A stretch of DNA of 6,721 nucleotides, from positions 1 through 6,721 of the forward strand of contig NZ_CALHGC010000022.1 in the NCBI RefSeq assembly GCF_938029485.1. The letters are read 5' to 3'. The notes below the pieces were generated by a model. That model saw nothing but the letters and a program-made list of their open reading frames with translations. It did not search any database and was not told the origin of the DNA. This stretch comes from an uncultured Treponema sp. Lineage in GTDB: Bacteria > Spirochaetota > Spirochaetia > Treponematales > Treponemataceae. Of this stretch, positions 1-4,860 are shown piece after piece; within the stretch, counting starts at the first letter, position 1; each line of letters starts with the position of its first letter. Made by a program: the position numbers and the translations under genes.

Positions 1-156
1 ATAGCATGGAAAAAAGTGAGCGAACGGTTGGCAAAGGGCTATGGGGTGTCGAATAGCATCAGCGTAAAGAAAGCCGGAAAGGCGATACAGGTATACTTTA
101 ACGATAAAAAGTATGAAGGGAAAGCCGCGTACACGATCAACAATGCGGATGAGTAA
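1..156 (+). CDS. C-terminal fragment of an unidentified protein
   Basis: Frame 1 is open from the window edge to a TAA at 154-156, giving 51 visible residues; the start lies outside the window. The fragment begins IAWKKVSERLAKGYGV and ends YTINNADE. It is basic, with a short amphipathic helix-like stretch (VSERLAKGYG) followed by alternating hydrophobic residues (SISVKKAGKAIQVYF) that could form two beta strands. I do not recognise the family. The pattern of helix, 'S-I-x-V-K-K', then a strand loosely recalls the C-terminal dimerisation tail of ParB-like proteins, but this is too short to claim. The next piece of coding-like sequence, an RHS relic, starts at once in another frame, so this gene may belong to the same decayed or rearranged locus. 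It could also be a cassette tail or an intact unrelated gene. Confidence 0.45.
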   Translation: MAWKKVSERLAKGYGVSNSISVKKAGKAIQVYFNDKKYEGKAAYTINNADE

Positions 157-395
157 AGCGTGCAGAAACCGACAGCGCGGGTAACACCATGAAGTACCGC
201 TATGACGGATTCGGCCGTGTTATTGAAGTGCGAAGCCCGTATGATGATCCTACAGGTACTCCCTACGCAAAGTATGAGTACCATACCCCCTCTGCTTCTT
301 TCTGGTACACGGTAAGATTTCCGGGCTTGCTCCGGACGAAGTGCAGTCGATTGGGAATGTGTAATGCAGTAATGGATGGCGGCGCTTCTGATTAG
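153..395 (+). pseudogene. RHS/YD-repeat protein fragment (relic)
   Basis: Frame 3 is open from just after a TGA at 150-152 to a TAG at 393-395. Residues encoded by about 156-290 read AETDSAGNTMKYRYDGFGRV, then IEVRSPYDD and GTPYAKYEYH. The YRYDGFGRV block is the hallmark of RHS/YD repeats found in RHS polymorphic toxins and in TcB/SpvB-type proteins, which form a large beta-cage shell. RHS proteins are usually over 1000 residues and only about 45 RHS-like residues remain, so this is a relic or displaced fragment. The ATG at 189 falls inside the repeat and is not a credible start. After about 290 the frame loses RHS character, while frame 2 (314-364) reads KISGLAPDEVQSIGNV then stop. That suggests a frameshift, though it is weak evidence. 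The RHS assignment is firm for the motif; the pseudogene status is inferred from length and broken frames. Confidence 0.6.
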
Positions 396-407
396 ATGGG
401 GTCATAG

Positions 408-440
408 GCTTTTTCTTTTTATTGAAAAAAAAGAAAAAGC
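408..440. repeat. Perfect 13-bp A/T-rich inverted repeat
   Basis: GCTTTTTCTTTTT (408-420) is matched exactly by its reverse complement AAAAAGAAAAAGC (428-440) around a 7-base centre. It lies between the RHS relic and the first tRNA promoter. It could act as a weak terminator for leftward or rightward transcription, but the stem is almost all A:U and no clean U-tract follows on either side. It may equally be a remnant of an insertion or rearrangement. Confidence 0.5.
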
Positions 441-446
441 TTCCCC

Positions 447-475
447 TTGACTTTCTTTCTGAAATGTGGAATACT
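447..475 (+). promoter_or_regulatory. Promoter of the tRNA cluster (P1)
   Basis: A -35 box TTGACT (447-452, 5 of 6 to consensus) and a -10 box AATACT (470-475, 4 of 6) are separated by 17 bases. Transcription would start near 482, leaving a leader of about 19 nt before tRNA-Lys at 501. No coding sequence lies between it and the tRNA. Confidence 0.55.
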
Positions 476-500
476 CGTTCAGTCTTGCTAAGACATTGAC

Positions 501-573
501 GGGCCATTAGCTCAGCTGGTAGAGCAACAGACTCTTAATCTGTGGGTCGCAGGTTCGAAGCCTGCATGGCTCA
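501..573 (+). tRNA. tRNA-Lys(CTT)
   Basis: The full cloverleaf can be drawn. The acceptor stem 501-507 pairs with 566-572 (one G-T wobble), with discriminator A at 573. The D arm holds GCTCAGCTGGTAGAGC. The anticodon stem ACAGA/TCTGT (527-531, 539-543) encloses loop CTCTTAA with anticodon CTT at 534-536, which reads AAG lysine codons. The T stem GCAGG/CCTGC (549-553, 561-565) encloses TTCGAAG. CCA is not encoded and must be added after transcription. Confidence 0.97.
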
Positions 574-609
574 GATGAATAGGAAGTTAAGTAGCCTAAA
601 GGCTAGGAC

Positions 610-638
610 TTGACATTCCTAAGAATCATCGGTATATT
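610..638 (+). promoter_or_regulatory. Internal tRNA promoter (P2), near consensus
   Basis: A perfect -35 box TTGACA (610-615) is followed, after 17 bases, by TATATT (633-638, 5 of 6). It sits in the 84-nt spacer between tRNA-Lys and tRNA-Leu and would start transcription near 645, only about 13 nt before tRNA-Leu. On sequence it is stronger than P1, so the Leu-Gly pair is probably transcribed both from here and by read-through from P1. Confidence 0.65.
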
Positions 639-657
639 GTTTCGACTCACTTTGTGA

Positions 658-737
658 GCGAGAGTGGTGGAATTGGCAGACACGCCAGACTTAGGATCTG
701 GTGCCTCGGCGTGAGGGTTCAAGTCCCTCCTCTCGCA
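658..737 (+). tRNA. tRNA-Leu(TAG)
   Basis: The acceptor stem GCGAGAG (658-664) pairs with CTCTCGC (730-736), with discriminator A at 737. The anticodon stem CCAGA/TCTGG (685-689, 697-701) encloses loop CTTAGGA with anticodon TAG at 692-694, reading CUA and possibly other CUN leucine codons. The 11-nt variable arm (702-712) contains GCC/GGC and is a short type II arm, fitting a leucine tRNA. The T stem GAGGG/CCCTC encloses TTCAAGT. CCA is not encoded. Confidence 0.97.
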
Positions 738-772
738 GGATTCCACACTGTACATACCGAGCGATATATTTT

Positions 773-844
773 GCGGGAATAGCTCAGTGGTAGAGCGCCA
801 CCTTGCCAAGGTGGATGTCGCGGGTTCAATCCCCGTTTCCCGCT
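773..844 (+). tRNA. tRNA-Gly(GCC)
   Basis: The acceptor stem GCGGGAA (773-779) pairs with TTCCCGC (837-843), with discriminator T at 844, the usual glycine base. The D arm is GCTCAGTGGTAGAGC. The anticodon stem CCACC/GGTGG (798-802, 810-814) encloses TTGCCAA with anticodon GCC at 805-807, reading GGC and GGU. CCA is not encoded. It follows tRNA-Leu after 35 nt and is the last gene before the terminator. Confidence 0.97.
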
Positions 845-852
845 CTTACAGA

Positions 853-886
853 AGCGATTCGGTACATCCGGATCGCTTTTTTTTTT
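853..886 (+). terminator. Intrinsic terminator of the tRNA cluster
   Basis: AGCGATTCGG (853-862) pairs with CCGGATCGCT (868-877) over 10 bp with one G-U wobble and a 5-nt loop TACAT. It is followed by an unbroken run of ten T (877-886). It starts 9 nt after tRNA-Gly, so it should cleanly end tRNA transcription and insulate tig. Confidence 0.92.
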
Positions 887-914
887 AACCGGATAGTGCC
901 GGTAAAGAATAAAG

Positions 915-956
915 TTCTCTTGCGAGAAACCCTTTTAGTACCATAAGGATATGCCA
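915..956 (+). promoter_or_regulatory. tig leader: two hairpins, the second covering the SD
   Basis: Two small stems follow each other in the tig leader. TTCTC (915-919) pairs with GAGAA (924-928) over a TTGC loop. CCTT (931-934), part of CCTTTT, pairs with the Shine-Dalgarno AAGG (945-948), and the adjacent U run gives alternative U-A/U-G pairing. A weak, U-rich cover over the SD before a chaperone gene resembles the fourU class of RNA thermometers. This is an inference from pairing only; 4-bp pairings occur by chance. The promoter for this transcript is not clear: TTTTTA (882-887), 17 nt, AAGAAT (905-910) is the best but poor candidate. Confidence 0.25.
945..949 (+). promoter_or_regulatory. 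Ribosome-binding site that decides the tig start
   Basis: AAGGA ends 1 nt before an ATG at 951 and 7 nt before an in-frame ATG at 957. Only the second spacing is normal, so translation most likely starts at 957 and the protein begins MNFTKEF rather than MPMNFT. Confidence 0.7.
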
Positions 957-2348
957 ATGAATTTTACGAAAGAATTTACCCCTATCGAAAAGTCTCGGAT
1001 GAAACTTTCGATCACCGTTAAACAGGATGAGGTGCAAAACCGATATGCACTTTTAACGAAAAAATATGCGAAACAGCTCCAGATACCGGGCTTTCGTAAA
1101 GGCAAAGTACCGGTAAAAATCCTTGAACAGAAATTCGGCGAAACCCTGCGTGCCGAAACGTATGACGAAGTGATTCAAAATGTATTGGAAGAAGTGTTTG
1201 AAGCTGCGGACAAATATTCACGGCCGCTACCGTATTCACAGCCTGAACTTGACGGTACACCCGATTTTAAGCTTGACTCCGACTTGGTGTTTACCGTTCT
1301 GTATGATGTACTGCCAAAAGTAGAAATAACAAAAACGGAGGGCTTTACGGTATCGGTTCCTAAAGTATCTGTTACCGATAGCGATATCGAAAAAGAATTG
1401 ACGCTGATACAGGAACGCAATGCACTTGTCATCGATTGCGGCGATTCGGATACCGTTCAGAATGATAATATCGTAACTATTAACTATGTACAGCTTGATG
1501 ATGCCGATGAGGAAATCGAAACTTCAAAACGGAATGATTTTGTGTTTACCGTTGGTAAGGGGCAGTTCCATTACGGCATAGACGATGAACTTATCGGTAT
1601 GAAAAAAGGCGAAGAAAAAGTTATCACCAAGACATACCCTGCCGATAATATCGATGAACAGCTTGCAGGAAAGACAATTAAGTTAAAGGTTATCGTAACT
1701 GCGTTGAAGCGCAAAGACCTGCCCGCCATCGATGATGATCTTGCGCAGGATGTAAGCGAGAAATACAAGACACTTGCCGATTTAAAAGCCGATATATCTA
1801 AAAATCTTACACGTCAGGTAGAAGATGTGCTTGAGCGGAAAAAAAACGATAATCTGCTTAAACAGATGGCGGAAGCTAATCCTATAGAACTGCCTGAATC
1901 TATGATTAAGGCGGAACTTGAAGGCCGGTGGGCTATGCTGGCACAGCGATTGGGAATGTCGGCCGAAAACTTGGAAAAGCTGACGGGCGATATAAACGGT
2001 AAGTTTTCTAAGGAATCTGCGATGGGCGAATGGCGTGCTGAAGCGGAGTTACGTCTTAAAACCCGCATCATTGTTGAAAAATTAATGGAAGAACGAGCTA
2101 TTACTGCTTCGCCGGAAGATGTTGAAGCGGAATATGCTTCGATAGCCGAACGTACAGGGGCTTCAACGGAAGATGTTAAAAAGCATTATGACGGTAACCC
2201 CCGCGAAAAAGAATATTTGATTGATGATATTAAGGAGAAAAAACTCTACACACAGCTTTTTGAAAAATCGACGGTAAAATCGGGTGAAAAGCTGACGGTA
2301 GAGCAATTACTTGGAGAGGGAGCTGCCGATGTCGGAACGGATGCATAG
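957..2348 (+). CDS. tig: Trigger factor, ribosome-associated chaperone
   Basis: Trigger factor binds the ribosome near the polypeptide exit tunnel and shields nascent chains; its middle domain is a peptidyl-prolyl isomerase of the FKBP type. From the ATG at 957 it has 463 residues, slightly longer than E. coli's 432. Residues 1 to about 150 form the ribosome-binding domain, with the signature GFRKGKVP at 45-52. Residues about 165-252 are FKBP-like (NIVTINY, then GKGQFHYGIDDELIGMKKGE). From the LPAIDDDLAQDV stretch at about 255 onward lies the helical substrate-binding arm domain. The end overlaps clpP by 20 nt, so the chaperone and protease should be co-transcribed and translationally coupled. 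The start rests on SD spacing (AAGGA, 7 nt); an alternative start at 951 would add two residues. The family call is secure. Confidence 0.97.
   Translation: MNFTKEFTPIEKSRMKLSITVKQDEVQNRYALLTKKYAKQLQIPGFRKGKVPVKILEQKFGETLRAETYDEVIQNVLEEVFEAADKYSRPLPYSQPELDGTPDFKLDSDLVFTVLYDVLPKVEITKTEGFTVSVPKVSVTDSDIEKELTLIQERNALVIDCGDSDTVQNDNIVTINYVQLDDADEEIETSKRNDFVFTVGKGQFHYGIDDELIGMKKGEEKVITKTYPADNIDEQLAGKTIKLKVIVTALKRKDLPAIDDDLAQDVSEKYKTLADLKADISKNLTRQVEDVLERKKNDNLLKQMAEANPIELPESMIKAELEGRWAMLAQRLGMSAENLEKLTGDINGKFSKESAMGEWRAEAELRLKTRIIVEKLMEERAITASPEDVEAEYASIAERTGASTEDVKKHYDGNPREKEYLIDDIKEKKLYTQLFEKSTVKSGEKLTVEQLLGEGAADVGTDA
2317..2322 (+). promoter_or_regulatory. Ribosome-binding site that decides the clpP start
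   Basis: AGGGAG, inside the 3' end of tig, is 6 nt before the ATG at 2329. A TTG at 2311 is in frame but precedes this site, and the next ATG at 2341 is 18 nt away. The start at 2329 is therefore preferred. Confidence 0.75.
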
Positions 2349-2934
2349 CCTTGTTCCTTATGTTATTGAGCAGACGGGAAACGGCGAGCGCAGTTATGAT
2401 ATTTTTTCCCGTCTGTTAAAAGACCGTATTATCTTTGTTGATGGAGAAATAACCGATGCAACCGCCGATTTGGTGGTTGCGCAGCTGCTTTTTCTTGAGT
2501 CGCAGAACCCCGACAAAGATATCAGTCTTTATATTAATAGCCCCGGCGGTTCAGTAACGGCAGGGCTTGCCGTTTACGATACGATGCAACATATTCATCC
2601 TCATGTGCAGACCATCTGTTTGGGGCAGGCCGCGAGTATGGCTGCCGTGCTTTTGGCCGGGGGAAGCAAAGGAAAGCGCTTTGCATTGCCGTCTTCCCGT
2701 GTGATGATTCACCAACCGTGGGGCGGCGCACAGGGACAAGCCAGCGATATTACCATACAAGCACGGGAAATACTCCGGTTAAAAAAGCTGATTATCCAAT
2801 ATTGCGCCCATCACACCGGAAAATCGGAGAAGGCGGTTGCCGAAGACATGGAACGGGATTTCTTTATGTCTGCGCAGGAAGCCTGCGAATACGGCATTGT
2901 CGATATGGTTATGGATAGGAGAAAAAATGCCTAA
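2329..2934 (+). CDS. clpP: ATP-dependent Clp protease proteolytic subunit ClpP
   Basis: ClpP is the self-compartmentalising serine protease. Two heptameric rings form a chamber that degrades proteins fed in by a Clp ATPase, here ClpX. The 201-residue product has the complete catalytic triad: Ser103 in GQAASMAA, His128 in RVMIHQPWGG and Asp177 in ERDFF. INSPGGSVTAGLAVYD at 69-84 provides the substrate-binding strand and oxyanion region. The length is normal. There is only a very short segment before the conserved LVPYVIEQ, so any propeptide would be just a few residues (MSERMHS). The start at 2329 is chosen from the AGGGAG site 6 nt upstream. The gene overlaps tig by 20 nt and clpX by 8 nt, which fits stoichiometric expression of the ClpXP machine. 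Confidence 0.98.
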   Translation: MSERMHSLVPYVIEQTGNGERSYDIFSRLLKDRIIFVDGEITDATADLVVAQLLFLESQNPDKDISLYINSPGGSVTAGLAVYDTMQHIHPHVQTICLGQAASMAAVLLAGGSKGKRFALPSSRVMIHQPWGGAQGQASDITIQAREILRLKKLIIQYCAHHTGKSEKAVAEDMERDFFMSAQEACEYGIVDMVMDRRKNA

Positions 2935-4171
2935 ATTAAGAAGTGATCCTTCTTTGGTTTGCTCTTTTTGCGGTAAGCGGGAGGATGCAGGCCGTAAAAT
3001 TGTTCCCGGTCCGGGAGTTGCTATCTGCGATCATTGTATTCAGCTTTGTAAGGAATACTTGAGCGCTTATAAGATGGCAGTGCCCTTGCAGCTTTCAGGG
3101 GATATTCCGACACCGATGGAACTAAAGGCCTATCTTGATGAATATGTTATCGGACAGGAGAAAGCCAAACGGGTTTTATCGGTTGCCGTCTATAATCACT
3201 ACAAGCGGATTATGCATCCTCCTATAGATCGGAATGCTGTTGTTATTGAAAAATCCAATGTTTTACTGATAGGCCCGACCGGTTCGGGAAAAACGCTGCT
3301 GGCGCGGACGCTTGCACAAAAGATGAAGGTGCCGTTTGCTATTGCGGATGCGACTACTTTAACCGAAGCGGGATATGTCGGTGAAGACGTTGAAAATATC
3401 CTTTTAAAGCTTATCCAAAATGCAGACGGAGATATTGCCCGTGCGGAGCGCGGTATTATCTTTATTGATGAAATTGATAAAATTGCGCGGAAAAGCGAAA
3501 ACGTATCGATTACCCGTGATGTTTCGGGTGAAGGTGTTCAGCAGGCTTTATTGAAGATTGTTGAAGGAACCGTTGCTTCCGTTCCTCCGCAGGGAGGGCG
3601 TAAACATCCGAATCAGGATATGCTGAAGATCGACACGTCCAATATTCTGTTTATCTGCGGCGGTGCTTTTGTCGGGCTTGATACGATTATTCAGACACGG
3701 GTTGCGGAAAATCCGATGGGATTCGGGGCAGATGTACGGTCTGCAAAAGAAAAGGATTTGCAGGAATTATACGACAAGCTTATCCCCGACGATCTGGTAA
3801 AATTCGGTATTATTCCCGAATTGATCGGGCGGCTTCCCATCAGTGTTTCGCTCAGCGATTTAAAGCTCGAAGACCTGCGCCGTATTCTTGTTGAACCTAA
3901 GAACGCGATTATCAAACAGTTCCAAGAATCGTTTAAGCTTGATAATGTTAAGCTCACCTTTGACGAGGCCGCTCTTGATGCGATTTCACAGCAGGCGCTG
4001 GATCAAAATACCGGTGCACGCGGGCTTCGCTCTATTGTCGAAAAGCTGATGCTTGACGCGATGTTTGAAGCACCGTCAATGAAAGGTGAAAAAGCCCTGC
4101 ATATCACAAAGAAAGTTATTGAGGAAACCGAGAAGCCTGAGTTAAAACTGATTTCGGAAAAAACAGCATAG
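2927..4171 (+). CDS. clpX: ATP-dependent Clp protease ATPase subunit ClpX
   Basis: ClpX is the hexameric AAA+ unfoldase that recognises tagged substrates (for example ssrA-tagged ones) and threads them into ClpP. The product has 414 residues. The N-terminal zinc-binding domain has Cys12, Cys15, Cys34 and Cys37. The ATPase part shows Walker A GPTGSGKT (116-123), pore loop GYVG (149-152), Walker B IIFIDEID (177-184), RKH pore loop (225-227), arginine finger in GRLP (Arg302) and sensor 2 GARGLR (363-368, Arg365). The ClpP-docking loop carries MGF (264-266) in place of the E. coli IGF; similar hydrophobic substitutions are plausible for docking. The start at 2927 has AGGAG (2917-2921) 5 nt upstream and overlaps clpP by 8 nt. 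An upstream in-frame ATG at 2837 lies inside clpP and is not credible. All key residues are present. Confidence 0.98.
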   Translation: MPKLRSDPSLVCSFCGKREDAGRKIVPGPGVAICDHCIQLCKEYLSAYKMAVPLQLSGDIPTPMELKAYLDEYVIGQEKAKRVLSVAVYNHYKRIMHPPIDRNAVVIEKSNVLLIGPTGSGKTLLARTLAQKMKVPFAIADATTLTEAGYVGEDVENILLKLIQNADGDIARAERGIIFIDEIDKIARKSENVSITRDVSGEGVQQALLKIVEGTVASVPPQGGRKHPNQDMLKIDTSNILFICGGAFVGLDTIIQTRVAENPMGFGADVRSAKEKDLQELYDKLIPDDLVKFGIIPELIGRLPISVSLSDLKLEDLRRILVEPKNAIIKQFQESFKLDNVKLTFDEAALDAISQQALDQNTGARGLRSIVEKLMLDAMFEAPSMKGEKALHITKKVIEETEKPELKLISEKTA

Positions 4172-4210
4172 TTTTATCGAATTTTTCTGTGATTGATCTA
4201 TTCTTTAGAC

Positions 4211-4279
4211 AAAAAAAAGAGCCGGCGTTATTAAACGGGCGGAAGATTTAACTTCAACCGTTTGACGTCGGCTTTTTTT
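4211..4279. terminator. Bidirectional terminator between convergent operons
   Basis: AGCCGGCGT (4220-4228) pairs with ACGTCGGCT (4265-4273) with one G-U wobble. Inside it, AAACGG (4233-4238) pairs with CCGTTT (4258-4263) and GAAG with CTTC. Seven T follow on the + strand (4273-4279), and eight A precede it (4211-4218), which become a U run on the minus strand. It can therefore stop transcription of clpX from the left and of the membrane-protein gene from the right. Confidence 0.88.
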
Positions 4280-4302
4280 GATGCTTCTCTTTAATTAAAA
4301 AA

Positions 4303-4722
4303 TCAGTTACGGTATTGTACACAGACGAGGGCGCCCAATACCATCAGGTGACCGGAAAGCTGCTGCAGATAGGTTAATAAACCGTGTACGCCATGAATAC
4401 CGCTGTTAAATGTTCCGATAAAATCGATCAAAACAATATTAATGATCCACAACACGGTAAAAATAATCAAAATCACATTGAGAATCTGCGGAGAGAATGT
4501 AAACAGCCCCATCAACAAGAAAAATCCGGCGATGAGTTCACAGACTGCAATCGAGATGATGATGATCGTGCTTACTGTTGAACTTTTTACCAACTGTGTA
4601 AGAAATGTAACCACCGGATTTAAATTACCGGCGCTGGACTGCATAAGTCCCGTTACGCCGCTAACCAGTAAGAAAAAAACAAGTGCAATTTGCAAGATGG
4701 TGATACCCATACTTCGTCTCAT
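4303..4722 (-). CDS. Small four-helix membrane protein, DoxX-like (tentative)
   Basis: The 139-residue product is very hydrophobic, with four predicted membrane helices at about residues 6-27, 48-74, 80-103 and 112-135, a short basic N-terminus (MRRS) and a polar C-terminus (QYRN). No cleavable signal peptide is evident; the first helix looks like an anchor. Size and four-helix layout recall the DoxX/SURF4-like superfamily, but I see no diagnostic motif, so the family is tentative and the function unknown. Notable polar residues inside or near helices are Glu62, Asp100, His110, His113 and His125; the two histidines in SGIHGVHG are close together. A strong SD (GGAGG, complement of 4728-4732) sits 5 nt before the ATG. 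It lies 138 nt downstream of holA with its own likely promoter, so it may be transcribed both alone and by read-through. Confidence 0.8.
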   Translation of the reverse strand: MRRSMGITILQIALVFFLLVSGVTGLMQSSAGNLNPVVTFLTQLVKSSTVSTIIIISIAVCELIAGFFLLMGLFTFSPQILNVILIIFTVLWIINIVLIDFIGTFNSGIHGVHGLLTYLQQLSGHLMVLGALVCVQYRN

Positions 4723-4742
4723 AAGAACCTCCGAATGGGAAC

Positions 4743-4779
4743 CTCTAAAAATATAACCAAGTCTTTAGAGATACCCCAA
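4743..4779 (-). promoter_or_regulatory. Promoter with overlapping operator-like inverted repeat
   Basis: On the minus strand a -35-like TTGGGG (complement of 4774-4779) is followed by 18 nt and TATATT (complement of 4750-4755), or by 17 nt and TTATAT. The inverted repeat CTCTAAA (4743-4749) / TTTAGAG (4764-4770), with 14 bases between, brackets the -10 box. One arm lies in the spacer and the other just at the expected start site. That is where a dimeric repressor would sit. The promoter is plausible; the operator is an inference. Confidence 0.4.
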
Positions 4780-4792
4780 ATATCTTCTGTAT

Positions 4793-4811
4793 ATATCGGC
4801 GAATATCGGCG
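4793..4811. repeat. Tandem ATATCGGCG direct repeat, 10-bp period
   Basis: ATATCGGCG occurs at 4793-4801 and again at 4803-4811, exactly 10 bases apart, close to one helical turn. It lies about 15-35 bp upstream of the -35-like box of the membrane-protein gene, where an activator could bind. It may be chance or a slippage duplication. Confidence 0.45.
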
Positions 4812-4860
4812 GACTTTTATGTTATAAATACGGGAGATTCTCTGAATATTTTTGGGATAA

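Noticed and set aside
592..605. TAGCC/GGCTA hairpin after tRNA-Lys as a terminator
   Set aside because: The 5-bp stem has no U-tract, so read-through to tRNA-Leu is expected.
603..809. Minus-strand open frame with RRDLNPHAEAPDPKSGV across the tRNA genes
   Set aside because: This is the well-known false protein produced by translating the antisense of tRNA genes; the tRNA-Leu and tRNA-Gly cloverleafs explain the sequence fully.
887..903. ACCGG...CCGGT inverted repeat before tig as an operator
   Set aside because: Only 5 bp per arm with a 6-base gap, directly after the terminator; not distinctive. No CIRCE-type heat-shock operator (TTAGCACTC-N9-GAGTGCTAA) was found either.
2837..2926. Upstream extension of clpX to an ATG at 2837
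   Set aside because: It would overlap the clpP coding region by about 100 nt, has no ClpX-like residues, and a good SD precedes 2927.
4384..4756. Plus-strand open frames opposite the membrane-protein gene
   Set aside because: They lack ribosome-binding sites and recognisable motifs; the minus strand encodes a coherent four-helix protein with a strong SD.
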